From Chitinophaga caeni (GTDB lineage Bacteria; Bacteroidota; Bacteroidia; Chitinophagales; Chitinophagaceae): a stretch of DNA of 64,000 bases. Under the pieces are notes generated by a model. It did not search any database, was not told where the DNA came from, and was given only the letters and a program-made list of their open reading frames with translations. The translations under genes were made by a program, and so were the position numbers. Of this stretch, positions 34,678 to 45,724 are shown one piece after another. Location of the stretch: contig NZ_CP023777.1 of the NCBI RefSeq assembly GCF_002557795.1, forward strand, positions 3,481,001-3,545,000. The letters run 5' to 3'. Numbering within the stretch: the stretch's first letter is position 1; every line of letters starts with the position of its first letter.

Positions 34678-36057
34678 ATGTTTAGCCAAAACACTTATGT
34701 TGAAAGAAGAAAACAGCTTGGAAAATCGCTGGGAAAAGGACTGATCCTATTACTGGGTAATAGTGACAGTAGCATGAATTTTAAAGATAACCTGTATCAT
34801 TTCCGTCAAGATAGCACCTTTTTATATTATGTAGGTATTGATCAGCCCAACTTGGCTTGCGTGATAGATGTTGAGAAAGGAACAACGACATTATTCGGCA
34901 ACAAGGCCTCCATGGATGCTATCATATGGACCGGGGCCATTACCTCCCTGGACAGCTTGGCCGAAAAGTCCGGTATAACGAGCGTATTACCTTTGTCCTC
35001 ATTGGAAAGCATTGTTAAGGCTAATGCTTCGCAGGCTGTACATTACTTGCCGCCATATAGACCGGAGCAAAAAATTCAATTAGCTGCTTTACTGGGAATA
35101 TCTATAGAAGAAACGCCGGTTAAGGCATCGGTAGGTTTAATAAAAGCAGTAGTTCAACAACGCTCTATTAAATCTGCGGAAGAATTGCTGCAAATCGAGG
35201 AAGCTGTCAATACTTCCGGGCAAATGCACTTGGAAGCCATCCGCTTAGGCCAACCTGGCATTACGGAAACCTATATCGCCGGAATCATCCAGGGAATCGC
35301 GGTTAGTGGTGGCGGTGATTTATCATTCCCGTCAATTGTTACTCAAAATGGTCAATATCTTCACAATCATGCGAGTATGAACGCGTTGGAAGATGGTAAA
35401 TTGTTATTAGTGGACGCCGGCGCCGAAAACCATATGCATTACGCGGGCGACATCACCCGCACTTCTCCGGTAGGTAAGAAGTTCAGCGCTTTGCAACGGG
35501 AGATGTATCAAATTGTACTCGATGCTCAACTGGCAGCGATAGCAGCATTAAAACCGGGTATTACTTATAAGGAAGTACATACCATAGCTGCAACACACCT
35601 GGTATCCGGGTTGATCGCGCAGGGAGTCATGAAAGGAGATGCCGCTGAAGCCGTTGCGAACGATGCCCATACCTTGTTCTTCCAATGTGGCCTTGGGCAT
35701 ATGATGGGATTAGATGTGCATGATATGGAAAATCTCGGTGAACAATACGTTGGTTATACGGACGAAATGAAAAAAGGCACGGCCTTCGGCTGGAAGTCAC
35801 TCCGCTTAGGTAAAGCTTTAGAGCCCGGCTTCGTTATAACCGTTGAACCGGGTTTGTACTTTATTCCTGAATTGATGGACGCTTGGAAATCCGAAGGAAA
35901 ATTGGAACAATTCATTAATTACGATGCTGCATTCAAGTTGAAAGACTTTGGCGGCATTCGTATCGAGGATGATTTCTTGATTACTGAATCCGGGTCGCGC
36001 TTGCTAGGTAAGCCTATTCCAAAGAAAATCGAAGAAATTGAAGATTTGAAACAATAA
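34678..36057 (+). CDS. Xaa-Pro aminopeptidase (M24B family)
   Basis: A 459-residue cytoplasmic metallopeptidase that cleaves the residue before proline. An aminopeptidase-P N-terminal domain (about 1-165) is followed by the pita-bread catalytic domain. The metal ligands can be seen as D in LLLVDAGAE, D in HYAGDITRT, H in GLGHMMGLDVHD, E in ITVEPGLYF and E in GGIRIEDDF. The ATG at 34678 is the likely start; the frame could be opened two codons earlier only at a TTG. It is followed by a strong terminator. No signal peptide is present. Confidence 0.94.
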   Translation: MFSQNTYVERRKQLGKSLGKGLILLLGNSDSSMNFKDNLYHFRQDSTFLYYVGIDQPNLACVIDVEKGTTTLFGNKASMDAIIWTGAITSLDSLAEKSGITSVLPLSSLESIVKANASQAVHYLPPYRPEQKIQLAALLGISIEETPVKASVGLIKAVVQQRSIKSAEELLQIEEAVNTSGQMHLEAIRLGQPGITETYIAGIIQGIAVSGGGDLSFPSIVTQNGQYLHNHASMNALEDGKLLLVDAGAENHMHYAGDITRTSPVGKKFSALQREMYQIVLDAQLAAIAALKPGITYKEVHTIAATHLVSGLIAQGVMKGDAAEAVANDAHTLFFQCGLGHMMGLDVHDMENLGEQYVGYTDEMKKGTAFGWKSLRLGKALEPGFVITVEPGLYFIPELMDAWKSEGKLEQFINYDAAFKLKDFGGIRIEDDFLITESGSRLLGKPIPKKIEEIEDLKQ

Positions 36058-36063
36058 AAAATT

Positions 36064-36098
36064 AAGCCCGGTTGCGTAAGATGCAACCGGGCTTTTTA
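36064..36098. terminator. Bidirectional terminator after the Xaa-Pro peptidase
   Basis: A perfect 12-bp stem (AAGCCCGGTTGC/GCAACCGGGCTT, loop of 7) with a T-run on the plus side and AATTTTTT on the minus side. It serves the converging VOC gene as well. Confidence 0.92.
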
Positions 36099-36488
36099 TT
36101 AAGATGTAATTTCGATATGATTTCCTTCGGGGTCTAATACAACACTTTCGTAATAACCATCTCCCGTAAGTCTCGGCTCCCCCTCGATTGTAAAACTATC
36201 TGATCGTAACCTTTCGGTGAGTGCATCGACCTCGTTTTTGCCGCCAACAGCCATGCTGAAATTCGTAATGCCCTTAGTAAAGCCACGCGGTGTAAGCGGT
36301 GAATGAACCGTAGGTCTGGACATTAACTCTAACCTTGTTTCACTCCCCGGGAAAGATAGGAAATAGGATTGAAATTCCTTTTTTTCGTTGGTGTATTTTT
36401 CGTTAGCTATTGCCTTAAAATACCGGGTGTAAAATTCTTTCATCCCTTCCAGGTCATCCACCCAGATTGCCAAGTGATCAATTTTCAT
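36099..36488 (-). CDS. VOC-superfamily (glyoxalase/bleomycin-resistance-like) protein
   Basis: A 129-residue protein made of two paired beta-alpha-beta-beta-beta modules. The first opens MKIDHLAIWVDDLEGMKEFY, with the metal-ligand His at position 5, and the second ends DPEGNHIEI with the last Glu ligand. Such proteins are metal-dependent lyases, dioxygenases or binding proteins. The specific reaction is not predictable. It is single-gene, converging with the peptidase. Confidence 0.88.
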   Translation of the reverse strand: MKIDHLAIWVDDLEGMKEFYTRYFKAIANEKYTNEKKEFQSYFLSFPGSETRLELMSRPTVHSPLTPRGFTKGITNFSMAVGGKNEVDALTERLRSDSFTIEGEPRLTGDGYYESVVLDPEGNHIEITS

Positions 36489-36544
36489 GCTTATAAGATG
36501 TTATGGTTGCTATGCAATTAACAACATCTTTTCTAAAGAATAAG

Positions 36545-37552
36545 TTAATTCGATGATAATGGCAATGGCTTCACGCCGCTAAACGTAATCTTAACCGGCA
36601 AGATATTCCCCTTGGCATCGAAATGCATCTCATCAATACAGGTAGCCCTGTGGTTGGCGTGAGTTTCCCCTAAAGGACGGCGGTGGTAAATAATAAACCA
36701 TTTGTCACTTTTTTCTTCATGCAGTATTGAATGGTGACCGGCGCCCGTCGCGATTTTAGGATCTTGTTGTAAAATTTTCCCGATCCTTTTGAAGGGCCCC
36801 ATTGGGGAGTCCGCGATAGCGTAAGCGACAGAATAATCCGGGCCGCCCCAGCCACCTTCCGACCACATGAAATAGTATTTACCGCCACGTATGAACATGA
36901 AGGGGCCTTCCACGTATTTTTCAGGGGTGATTTCCTTGAAGTAGCTCCCATCTTCAAAAGGTTCGAAACCGGTAAAGTCATTATTTAGCTTGGCAACATT
37001 GCAATGTCCCCAACCCCCGTAGTAAATATAATATTGCCCATCCTTATCATGGAACACGAACTGGTCGATCGGTTGCGCACCGTTGTATAACTTGTCGATT
37101 AGCGGTTTGCCGAGGTAGTCCTTGTATGGACCGGCAGGTTGATCTGCCACGGCAACCCCGATGCCCCCGTAATCACGGCTGGGGTCTTGTATGTCGTTCG
37201 CACCGAAAAAGAAGAAATATTTTCCGTCTTTTTCAATAACAGCCGGCGCCCACATGGCCCTATTGGCCCATTTGATGGCGCTGGAGTCTAAAATTCGGGG
37301 ATGCTTATTCCAATGCACGAGGTCTTTAGACGAGAAAGCATCGAAAAACACTTGTTTTTCGTAAATATCAGAGTAGGTAGGAAATATCCAGTAAGCAGTA
37401 TCGAACTTAGCTACCTCGGGATCAGCGTACCAGCCTGGAAATAAGGGATTGCCCGATGTTTTTTGTTGCGCTGAGCTATCTTGGATAGTGCAAGACAGCA
37501 GCATGGTGCCGGCAAGACCTAATATTATTTTTTTCTTTATTATTTGGATCAT
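36545..37552 (-). CDS. Glycoside hydrolase family 43 lipoprotein
   Basis: A 335-residue five-bladed beta-propeller glycosidase, of a family acting mainly on arabinose- or xylose-containing glycans. The catalytic residues can be placed as Asp in GWYADPEV (base), Asp in QPIDQFVF (pKa modulator) and Glu in YVEGPFMF (acid). The N-terminus has a lipoprotein signal (MLLSC, Cys near 21), so it is probably anchored in the periplasm or at the surface. It is not in a polysaccharide-use locus here: no susC/susD lies beside it. Confidence 0.9.
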   Translation of the reverse strand: MIQIIKKKIILGLAGTMLLSCTIQDSSAQQKTSGNPLFPGWYADPEVAKFDTAYWIFPTYSDIYEKQVFFDAFSSKDLVHWNKHPRILDSSAIKWANRAMWAPAVIEKDGKYFFFFGANDIQDPSRDYGGIGVAVADQPAGPYKDYLGKPLIDKLYNGAQPIDQFVFHDKDGQYYIYYGGWGHCNVAKLNNDFTGFEPFEDGSYFKEITPEKYVEGPFMFIRGGKYYFMWSEGGWGGPDYSVAYAIADSPMGPFKRIGKILQQDPKIATGAGHHSILHEEKSDKWFIIYHRRPLGETHANHRATCIDEMHFDAKGNILPVKITFSGVKPLPLSSN

Positions 37553-37830
37553 GGGTACAAGATAAATAATCAGGAGGATACTTAATACTTTTTTAGGGCA
37601 AAGAATTTTTGCAAAATCGATTTTTTAAAGGGTTGTGTAATTAAATTAGACTAACCGGTGAACCTTTTTTATCATCCCGTTTAAACAATATTTGTAAAAC
37701 TCTTGGCTTGAAATTTCGCCGTGTCAGCGTAGCTGATTATTTTTATGATAGGCGGAGCATTTTAATCAAGCGAATCCAAAACAATTGCACCATTTCCAAT
37801 GAAAAATAATCACCGCCGGTGAAAGAGATT

Positions 37831-40800
37831 ATGCAAAAATTCCCGATTCCCAAAAATGAGAAGGAGCGTTTGAAGGCTTTGAGAAGCTATAATATCTTGT
37901 ATTCTAAAATGGATCCTTCATTTGATAAATTAACCGAATTGGCTTCCTTGATTTGTAAGATGCCCGTTTCGCTAATTACGTTGATCGATGACCAAGTACA
38001 GTGGTTGAAATCGAAAATAGGCATCGATGTCGAATCTACGCCAAGGGATGTGTCTTTCTGCCAATATACCATCATGGGAAAAGAATTGATGGAAGTCGGG
38101 GATACCCGGGAAGATCCAAGGTTGAAAGATCTGCCGCCCGCCAAGGGAAAAAAAGCGATCCGCTTTTATGCCGGGGTGCCCTTGATTGACCCGCAAGGAT
38201 TCGCTTTAGGATCATTTTGCGTGATGGATTATAGTCCCGGGCAATTAAGCAGCGAACAACGAAGGCAACTGCAATTGTTGGCCGACCAGGTAGTGGCATT
38301 GATCGTGGCGGGTAAGCAAAGGGACGAATTACTGAATTATACCAACCTGTTCGAACAAGCGGATGATATGATCTGCGTAGCTAGTTTTGACGGCTGTTTC
38401 CAAAAGGTAAACCCCGCATTCAGCCGCATCCTTGGTTGGCCGCTATCCGAATTTTTTAAAAAATCATACCACGATTTTATTCACCCGGTTGACTCGCACA
38501 AGGGTGAGCAGGTTTTCAAATTTTTGAAGGAAGGGAAGACTTTAAATAACGTGAGAGTTAGGTTTAAAACCAAGTCGGGTGATTATAAGCTGCTGCAATG
38601 GGTTTTAACACCAGAACCTAAAGTGGGTAATATATACGGTATTGCCAGGGATGTAACGGATGAGCAACGTAAAGAAGAGCAGTTAATTGATAGCAAGCAA
38701 AAATTAAAGATATTCTTCGAGCATTCTCAAGGGCTCATGGCTACACATGATCTCGAAGGCAGGTTCATATCCGCAAACCTTGCCGGGGCTTCCTTGTTAG
38801 GTTATACCCTGAAAGAAATATTGAAGATGAGCCTTTTTGATATTGTTCCGGCCGAACTTCATGCTGAAGTGGTTGAGTACCTCCGCGTGATCCAGGAAGA
38901 AGGGACTGCTAAGGGCCAAATGATCACCTTGCACAAGGATGGAAGCCGCAAAATTTGGTTATATAACAATATATTGGAAATTAAGCCTGGGAGCGACTCC
39001 TATGTTATCGCGAACGCTATCGATATCACGGAACGGTTTTATCTCCAGAAAGAATTGGAAAGAACCGGTGAGTTATTAAAATTGACCAATAAAATTGCCA
39101 GGATAGGCTCATGGATGGTCGAATACCCGGGAGGTAAAGTTTATTGGTCGGAAGTAACGCGTGAAATACACGAAGTGCCGGAAAATTATGTGCCCAGTAT
39201 CGAGTCTGCCATCAACTTTTATAAACCTGCCAGCGCATCCCAGTTAAGCACCGCGATTAATCAAGCCATCATGCAAGGGTTGCCTTACGAACTGGAGCTG
39301 CTCATGGTTGATGCCTTGGGAGAAGAAAAATGGGTCAGGGCGAAGGGGGAAGCAGAGTTTGAAAACGGGGTGTGTAAAAGATTATATGGCACATTGCAGG
39401 ATATTGACCAGCGTAAACGGTCCGAAATAGCGATGGCTGAATCCCGGAAGTTGCTGAATGATGTATTGGATGCGGCCATTTCTGTTAGTATCATCGCTAC
39501 GGATACGGAAGGAATCATCACGGTATTTAATAGTGGGGCCGAAAAAATGCTCGGCTATAAAGCCGATGAAATGATCGGGAAGCATTCGCCGGCCTCGCTG
39601 CATATGGAGTCGGAAATATTGATGGAAGGCGCGGAGATGTCGAAAAAATATAAAATGGATATCAAGGGCTTCGACGTGTTCGTATACGAGGCCATCCTGA
39701 ACGGTATCGCTGAAAAGGATTGGACTTTCATCCGCAAAGATGGTAGTACCTGCGATGTCACCTTGGTAATAACAGCGATCAAAGATACCCAACAGAATGT
39801 GATCGGTTACCTCGGTATTGCAACCGATATCACCGAGAAGAAAAAAGCGCGGGAAGAGTTGCTGTCGGAAAAAGCTCGGCTCATGGCATTCGTAGAACAC
39901 GCGCCTGCAGCCGTTGCAATGTTCGATAATGACTTAAAGTACCTTGTTGTCAGTGATCGTTGGTACGAAGATTACCAAATTACCGGGGATATCATCGGTA
40001 AGTCGCATTACGAAGTATTTCCGAATATAGAAAATCGCTGGAAGGAGATTCATGCGCGGGCTTTACAGGGCGAAGTACTGCAAAGCCGTGAAGATCGCTG
40101 GAGGCCATTGGGATGGGATCAAGATCAGTACTTGCGCTGGGAAGTTAGACCCTGGTATCAACTGGATGGTAAGATAGGGGGGATCATGATGTTTACGCAA
40201 GATATCAGCCTAATCATCAAGCAGCGGGAAGAATTGCGTTTGGCGAAAATGAATGCCGAAAGGGGGAGCCAGGCCAAATCGGAATTTTTGGCTAATATGA
40301 GCCATGAAATCCGCACCCCGTTAAACGGTATAATCGGGTTCACGGACCTGGTGCTTAAAACACAGTTAAGTCCAACGCAAAAACAACACTTGGCTATCGT
40401 GAATCAATCCGCAAATGTCTTGATGAGCATCATCAATGACATCCTGGATCTATCGAAGATCGAAGCCGGGAAGTTCGAGCTGGACGTGGAGAAAGCCGAT
40501 ATTTTTGAATTGGGGAGCCAGGCGGCAGATATCATTGCTTACCCGACGCAGAAAAAAGGAGTGGAAGTATTGCTAGACATCAGCGCTACTTTGCCGAGGT
40601 ATATTTATGTCGATTCGTTAAGACTTAAACAAGTACTGGTGAACCTGCTAAGCAACGCTGCCAAGTTTACAGAGAAAGGCGAGATTACCTTGAGCATTCA
40701 ACCGTTAAAAGAATGGGACGGATCGAGTTTAGAATTACGTTTCGAAGTGAAAGACACCGGTATCGGTATTCATGAAGATAAATTGGAGAAAATCTTCGAA

Positions 40801-42180
40801 GCTTTCTCCCAAGAAGATCCTTCCACTACCAAGAAATACGGGGGAACCGGCATTGGACTGACGATTTCAAATAAGCTGCTCGCATTGATGGACAGCCACT
40901 TACAGCTTGAAAGTACCGTTGGAAAGGGGAGCCGGTTTTATTTTGACCTGGCAATAAAAGCCGAGGCCGGGCAGCCGTTGACCTGGATCGACCCGCTACC
41001 GGTTCAACGGGTGCTAATCGTGGATGATAATCCGCATAACAGGGAACTTCTCCGGGAGATGTTTGCGTACAAGCAGATTTTATCGGATCAAGCGGAAAAT
41101 GGATTGGAAGCTTTACGGTTGTTTTCAAACGGTATGAATTATGATATTGTTGTCATGGACTACCACATGCCATTGATGGATGGTTTAGAAACCATTGAGA
41201 AAATCAAGAAGCATTTCCCCGGTGCTTGCCAACATTTCATCTTGTTACACAGTAGCGCCGACGATGAGGGGATTATTAAAAATTCAGAGCGGCTGGGACT
41301 GAAACACCGCTTGGTGAAACCGGTTAAAATGCAGGAGCTTTTTGGAATATTGCCCAAGTTGTTCCGCCAAAATGAAGACGAAGCTAAGGCGGAAGTTAAA
41401 TCGGCAGATTCCACCAACAGCACTTTCACGGTGATGGTTGTTGAAGATAATGAAGTCAACATGCTGTTAACCAAGGCGATCATTAACAAGTTTGCCCCGC
41501 ATGCTAATATAATTGAATCCACCGATGGTATCGACGCATTGGCTCAATATAAAAGGTTGGTACCTGATATCATCCTGATGGATATCCAGATACCCGGCAT
41601 GAACGGTTATGATACTACGAAAGAAATTCGTAACATTGAGGGCGCTAAGAAAATCCCTATTATTGCACTAACTGCCGGAAGTATTGCCGGGGAAAAAGAA
41701 AAATGTTTGTTAGCTGGTATGGATGACTTTTTAGCCAAACCCGTCGTGGAAGAAGAAATTGCCAACATGTTTAAAAAATGGTTACCCGGGACAACCCTAA
41801 GCCAAACAAGCACTCAAAAAACAATGGAATTACAGGATTCAATATTTGACCTAAATGTATTGATACAATACATGGGTGAAGAGAATGTCAGTAAGGATAT
41901 GCTGGAACTTTCCAAATCGGAAGTAGGCAAGTCTATGGAACGGTTAAATGAATTTGTGCATGCCGGCGATTTTATAAACGCCAGGGCAGTTGGGCACAAG
42001 TTGTTCGGGACTGCTTCCATGGTAGGTATGCCCGACCTGGCCAAGGTAGCTAAACAAATTGAAACACAGGAAACAGAGGATCCCGGGCAATTCCAGGCTT
42101 GGCTTCAACAGGCCAATGATATCGCGGCAGCTGCTTTGGCAAAATTGCAAGAAGTAATAGATAGCGGCCGTTTTCAATAA
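37831..42180 (+). CDS. Hybrid sensor histidine kinase (GAF-PAS x5-HisKA-HATPase-REC-REC-Hpt)
   Basis: This 1449-residue cytoplasmic kinase carries a full phosphorelay. Domains in order: GAF (about 15-160), five PAS-type modules (about 165-800), HisKA with H825 in [11 protein letters not shown], HATPase_c (about 930-1045), two receivers with D1110 (VVMDYHMP) and D1251 (ILMDIQIP), and a C-terminal Hpt with H1389 in [12 protein letters not shown]. No membrane helix is seen, so it senses internal signals. The ATG at 37831 is used; the frame can also open at a GTG 12 bases earlier. No response regulator lies beside it, so the output partner is elsewhere. Confidence 0.93.
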   Translation: MQKFPIPKNEKERLKALRSYNILYSKMDPSFDKLTELASLICKMPVSLITLIDDQVQWLKSKIGIDVESTPRDVSFCQYTIMGKELMEVGDTREDPRLKDLPPAKGKKAIRFYAGVPLIDPQGFALGSFCVMDYSPGQLSSEQRRQLQLLADQVVALIVAGKQRDELLNYTNLFEQADDMICVASFDGCFQKVNPAFSRILGWPLSEFFKKSYHDFIHPVDSHKGEQVFKFLKEGKTLNNVRVRFKTKSGDYKLLQWVLTPEPKVGNIYGIARDVTDEQRKEEQLIDSKQKLKIFFEHSQGLMATHDLEGRFISANLAGASLLGYTLKEILKMSLFDIVPAELHAEVVEYLRVIQEEGTAKGQMITLHKDGSRKIWLYNNILEIKPGSDSYVIANAIDITERFYLQKELERTGELLKLTNKIARIGSWMVEYPGGKVYWSEVTREIHEVPENYVPSIESAINFYKPASASQLSTAINQAIMQGLPYELELLMVDALGEEKWVRAKGEAEFENGVCKRLYGTLQDIDQRKRSEIAMAESRKLLNDVLDAAISVSIIATDTEGIITVFNSGAEKMLGYKADEMIGKHSPASLHMESEILMEGAEMSKKYKMDIKGFDVFVYEAILNGIAEKDWTFIRKDGSTCDVTLVITAIKDTQQNVIGYLGIATDITEKKKAREELLSEKARLMAFVEHAPAAVAMFDNDLKYLVVSDRWYEDYQITGDIIGKSHYEVFPNIENRWKEIHARALQGEVLQSREDRWRPLGWDQDQYLRWEVRPWYQLDGKIGGIMMFTQDISLIIKQREELRLAKMNAERGSQAKSEFLANMSHEIRTPLNGIIGFTDLVLKTQLSPTQKQHLAIVNQSANVLMSIINDILDLSKIEAGKFELDVEKADIFELGSQAADIIAYPTQKKGVEVLLDISATLPRYIYVDSLRLKQVLVNLLSNAAKFTEKGEITLSIQPLKEWDGSSLELRFEVKDTGIGIHEDKLEKIFEAFSQEDPSTTKKYGGTGIGLTISNKLLALMDSHLQLESTVGKGSRFYFDLAIKAEAGQPLTWIDPLPVQRVLIVDDNPHNRELLREMFAYKQILSDQAENGLEALRLFSNGMNYDIVVMDYHMPLMDGLETIEKIKKHFPGACQHFILLHSSADDEGIIKNSERLGLKHRLVKPVKMQELFGILPKLFRQNEDEAKAEVKSADSTNSTFTVMVVEDNEVNMLLTKAIINKFAPHANIIESTDGIDALAQYKRLVPDIILMDIQIPGMNGYDTTKEIRNIEGAKKIPIIALTAGSIAGEKEKCLLAGMDDFLAKPVVEEEIANMFKKWLPGTTLSQTSTQKTMELQDSIFDLNVLIQYMGEENVSKDMLELSKSEVGKSMERLNEFVHAGDFINARAVGHKLFGTASMVGMPDLAKVAKQIETQETEDPGQFQAWLQQANDIAAAALAKLQEVIDSGRFQ

Positions 42181-42300
42181 TTCAATTTAATCCCGTTCTT
42201 AATTTTTATTCAAATCCTAGTAGTTTTTGCGAAAATAGTAGTCCTCCGTACGTTCTATAAAGTGTAATTTGTACGCATAAAGAATTTTAAAGTACAAAGC

Positions 42301-43575
42301 ATGATCAACTTTAAGAATGTATTATGGCTACTCTTTTGCATCGTAATGATGCGAACCGTTGCTTTTTCCCAAAAGAAGAACAGGGCAAGAATAACAACAT
42401 CATCAGCCGTGCCCAGCCAAACAACCGGTAGTGAAGACAGGGCTTACTGGTGTAAAATATTATACAAAATGGCATCGCCAGTCGTGTTTAACTTGGCCAA
42501 GGGGACATTAAAGCAAAACATGCCGGTTGAAACACCGAAAGGTTACGCTAAAAAATACGAAAGGGTTACTTACTTGGAAGCAGTTGGTAGAACCATGGCA
42601 GGGATTGCTCCCTGGTTAGCTTTGCCAGATGACAATACGGCGGAAAGTAAGATGAGAAAGGAATTAAGAGATGCCCTATTAAAAGGCATCGCCAAAGCGG
42701 TTGATCCGCAAAGCCCGGATTATTTGAATTTCAGAACCGATTACCAACCTATCGTGGACGCTGCATACATGGCATTAGGTTTCCTACGCGCCCCGCAAGC
42801 CTTATGGGAACCGTTGGATTCATTGACGAAGTTGCGCGTGATTGAAGAGTTTAAAGCGCTTCGCACCCGTTCCGGCGCTTATAATAACTGGTTACTTTTC
42901 GCGGGAATCAACGAGGCGTTCTTATTAAAAGTAGGCGCCCAGGAAGATCCCTCCAGGATAGAATTTGCCCGCAGAAAGATCGAAGAATGGTATGTAGGGG
43001 ATGGTTTTTACAGCGACGGTCCTGCCTTTAGCATGGATTATTACAATTCATACGTGATACACCCGATGCTGGTAGAGATGTTTAAAGTGTTGCTGGATAG
43101 GAAAAAGATCGGTAAATCTGAATACGACCAAGCTTTGAAACGCATGATACGGTACGCGGAGTTTAATGAAAGGATGATTTCCCCGGATGGTACCTATCCT
43201 GCTTATGGCAGATCCATTACTTACCGTACGGGTGCCTTCCAAGCATTGGCTCAAGTAGCGCTGATGCAGCAGTTGCCGGAACATATTTCCCCTGCATCCG
43301 CCCGCTGCGCCCTGACAGCGGTATATCACAAGATGTACGATTACTGTAATAATTTCAACGAGAAAGGATGGTTGGTGCTGGGCTTTTGCGGAAGTCAACC
43401 CAATATCGCGGATTATTATACATCTACCGGTAGTTTATACATGGCAACTTTAAGTTTCTTACCATTGGGTTTACCTGCCGATAACGAATTCTGGACCTCG
43501 CCCGCTGAAAAATGGACCAGCGTGAAAGCATGGAGCAGCGAACCGTTTAAGAAAGATTACCACGTGGAATATTAA
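42301..43575 (+). CDS. Exported DUF2264-domain protein (possible glycoside hydrolase)
   Basis: The 424 residues start with a signal peptide (cleavage near AFSQ) and then show one long DUF2264 domain of the alpha/alpha-barrel type, with WLLFAGINEAFL, YVGDGFYSDGPAF and ISPDGTYPAYGRS as family-like stretches. From general knowledge, DUF2264 members include CAZy-listed beta-glucuronidases (GH154, as I recall), so polysaccharide breakdown in the periplasm is likely. The substrate is not shown. It is single-gene, ending in a good terminator. Confidence 0.82.
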   Translation: MINFKNVLWLLFCIVMMRTVAFSQKKNRARITTSSAVPSQTTGSEDRAYWCKILYKMASPVVFNLAKGTLKQNMPVETPKGYAKKYERVTYLEAVGRTMAGIAPWLALPDDNTAESKMRKELRDALLKGIAKAVDPQSPDYLNFRTDYQPIVDAAYMALGFLRAPQALWEPLDSLTKLRVIEEFKALRTRSGAYNNWLLFAGINEAFLLKVGAQEDPSRIEFARRKIEEWYVGDGFYSDGPAFSMDYYNSYVIHPMLVEMFKVLLDRKKIGKSEYDQALKRMIRYAEFNERMISPDGTYPAYGRSITYRTGAFQALAQVALMQQLPEHISPASARCALTAVYHKMYDYCNNFNEKGWLVLGFCGSQPNIADYYTSTGSLYMATLSFLPLGLPADNEFWTSPAEKWTSVKAWSSEPFKKDYHVEY

Positions 43576-43598
43576 ATTGATAATACTCAAAACAGATG

Positions 43599-43628
43599 CG
43601 CCCGCTGGTTTTCCAGTGGGCGTTTTTT
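43599..43628 (+). terminator. Terminator of the DUF2264 gene
   Basis: CGCCCGCTGG pairs with CCAGTGGGCG (10 bp with one wobble, loop TTTT) and is followed by T6. Confidence 0.92.
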
Positions 43629-43740
43629 ATTGATATGTAAATTAATGTGTTGATTGGAATAAAATTTGCTGTGTTTGTAAGCCTTTCGGAAATTACCAAG
43701 GCGAATGCCTCATTGGCTTAACTAACAAAGACATAAAAGC

Positions 43741-44097
43741 GTGTACTATATATTTATCCAGGCAGTTGATCTATTCGATGAACTGTCTAATTTGCTGGGC
43801 GCTAAGTTTCAGCATCAGACGGAACCGTTAACAGAATTTTTAAGGAACGAGAAAAAATATGCCGAATCTTTAGGAGGTGAATACCAACAGGTAGATCTTT
43901 CAGACATCAGCATGTGCCTGGTTAAGAATAAAGAGAGCATGTTGCAGCCCAAGTACGCTGCTTACCCCTTTTATTTATTGGTAAAATGCGAACCAGGTAT
44001 CTCCATTGCCAAGGAGATGGAGCTCATCAAGTACATGTTATCAATATTGAAAGAAGCCGGTTGGAAGCCAGTACTTACAACGGAACTAGGTTTGTAA
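43741..44097 (+). CDS. Unrecognised small protein with GTG start
   Basis: A 118-residue soluble protein. No ATG lies between the upstream in-frame stop and the GTG at 43741, and the next in-frame ATG is far inside, so a GTG start is needed. It has no signal peptide or membrane helix, alternates helices and strands, and shows no family resemblance that I recognise. It converges with the AI-2E-type gene, 3 bases apart. Confidence 0.6.
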   Translation: MYYIFIQAVDLFDELSNLLGAKFQHQTEPLTEFLRNEKKYAESLGGEYQQVDLSDISMCLVKNKESMLQPKYAAYPFYLLVKCEPGISIAKEMELIKYMLSILKEAGWKPVLTTELGL

Positions 44098-44100
44098 CTA

Positions 44101-45168
44101 TCATGTTTTCATCGGGTTCCTTTCCGGCCTGTCATCGCCTAATAATAGTCCCCAATGTTTGAACTTCTCCGAGTTACTGAAGATGATTTTCAGGATAGCA
44201 AGGACAGGTAGTGACATGAACATGCCCGGAACCCCGGCGATCGCCCCGCCGATAATTACACCCAGGATGGTAGCCAAAGCATTGATCTTAATTTGCCCGC
44301 CCACGATCTTGGGCATTAATATATTATTGTCTATAAGCTGCACAACGTATATGATCGCGATTACTTTCAAAATTGCCCACAAGTCATCTGTCGTGGTGAG
44401 CGTCAACAATATAGCGAGAACATTGCCAATAAACGGGCCTATGTAAGGGATTAAATTGAGGATCGCAACAATGACCCCTATGAGTAAGGCATGTTTAAAT
44501 CCGAAGAAATATAAAAGGGCCCCGATCAGGACCGTCATGTAAATAATTTCTATCGATAATCCAACCAGGTAGCTTTTCATGACATTTTCCGTTTCTTTGA
44601 TCGTTTTTGTTAGTGTGCCATGACGCTCCAGTGGGAACCACATATAAAGGAATTTGAGAATTAATATCCTGTAATACATCATCAGGAAAACATACAATGG
44701 TACGAGGCCAAGTAAAACGACCAAGCCACTGATAGACGAAGCGGCGGTACCCAGGATATTCCCGGCGTACCCGACGAGGTTACGGCTTTCATTGTTAATC
44801 ATTTCCAGCTGTTTCTCCGTCGTAAAATCTGTTTTCTCATTAATCCACGCGCTGATAGAATTGATGTAGCCGGTAATGTTGGATTGTAACTTCGGAAAAT
44901 CCCTTGCCAGGGCCGCAATTTGCGAGGTGAAAAACCAAATCAATAAGGCCAGCAACATTAAAAGGAAGATAATACAGATCAAGATACTCAGCACTTCGGG
45001 TACTTTCCATGAACGTAACTTCCTAAATATTGGCAAAATAACAAGGCATAGGAAAAAGGAGAGCAAGATCGGGGTGATGATACCATTTCCCACTATCAGG
45101 ATATAGCATAACAATGCTAATCCCATCAGTTCAATTGACCTGCGGACTGTAATTGGCAAATTATTCAT
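44101..45168 (-). CDS. AI-2E family transporter (YdiK/PerM-like membrane protein)
   Basis: A 355-residue inner-membrane protein with about eight helices: paired helices at the N-terminus (residues 10-90), a central amphipathic region of about 80 residues, and the conserved C-terminal block with LNLIPYIGPFIG and PKIVGGQIKINALATILGVIIGG. Despite the name, members include proteins for sodium/proton exchange and other exports, so a signal-molecule role is not implied. It lies downstream of three small genes of the envelope-stress type on the same strand. Confidence 0.9.
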   Translation of the reverse strand: MNNLPITVRRSIELMGLALLCYILIVGNGIITPILLSFFLCLVILPIFRKLRSWKVPEVLSILICIIFLLMLLALLIWFFTSQIAALARDFPKLQSNITGYINSISAWINEKTDFTTEKQLEMINNESRNLVGYAGNILGTAASSISGLVVLLGLVPLYVFLMMYYRILILKFLYMWFPLERHGTLTKTIKETENVMKSYLVGLSIEIIYMTVLIGALLYFFGFKHALLIGVIVAILNLIPYIGPFIGNVLAILLTLTTTDDLWAILKVIAIIYVVQLIDNNILMPKIVGGQIKINALATILGVIIGGAIAGVPGMFMSLPVLAILKIIFSNSEKFKHWGLLLGDDRPERNPMKT

Positions 45169-45217
45169 ATAGGTTTTTTACATTAAGGGGTTCGTAAGTA
45201 CTGATAATTGGATTAAT

Positions 45218-45469
45218 TTACGAGGATTTTAATTTTTTTTCAAGGTTATCTGCCAATTCTTTGTACTTGTTCATGGTTTGTTGCTGCATTTTTTCAAGGC
45301 GGGCTATCGATTTTGAAATATCGTTTCCGTTCATTCCTGCGAAGCCGATCCACTGTTTTAACTTCTTGATGGCTTTCTTATGATCGCTTTGCGTGCATGC
45401 ATAGCCGATCAAGGTTCCTACCGCGGTGCCTACTAATGCGCTTGCTAAAATTTTTGCTTTCGTGTCCAT
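45218..45469 (-). CDS. YtxH-like small membrane protein
   Basis: An 83-residue protein with one N-terminal glycine-rich hydrophobic helix (ILASALVGTAVGTLIGYA) and a charged, probably coiled-coil C-terminus. This layout is that of YtxH-type gas-vesicle/stress proteins. It lies 18 bases after a second, similar gene. Function is not established. Confidence 0.7.
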   Translation of the reverse strand: MDTKAKILASALVGTAVGTLIGYACTQSDHKKAIKKLKQWIGFAGMNGNDISKSIARLEKMQQQTMNKYKELADNLEKKLKSS

Positions 45470-45487
45470 AATTAAAATACTTTGGGT

Positions 45488-45706
45488 TTACGGTATATGT
45501 TCCAGGGGGGTATCAACATGAATCTCTTTGTCATCAATGGGGTTGGCGAACTTTTCTAATTCATCTGCCGCCATCCCGGGCAATTTCTTCATTTTCCGTA
45601 CCATGTTCCGGCCTTTATCACAGGAAAGCAGGAAGCCGATAAAAGCGCCTACGGAGGCTCCCAGGATAATTCCGGCGATCATCTTTTTTCTTTCGCTTGA
45701 TTTCAT
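45488..45706 (-). CDS. YtxH-like small membrane protein
   Basis: A 72-residue protein starting with a short basic segment and one hydrophobic helix (MIAGIILGASVGAFIGFLLS), then DKGRNMVRKMKK, which is the basic stretch typical of YtxH proteins. It is the middle gene of a tight cluster: 18 bases both to the DUF1269-like gene upstream and to the next YtxH-like gene. Confidence 0.75.
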   Translation of the reverse strand: MKSSERKKMIAGIILGASVGAFIGFLLSCDKGRNMVRKMKKLPGMAADELEKFANPIDDKEIHVDTPLEHIP

Positions 45707-45724
45707 GGTTGTATCGAATGATTA

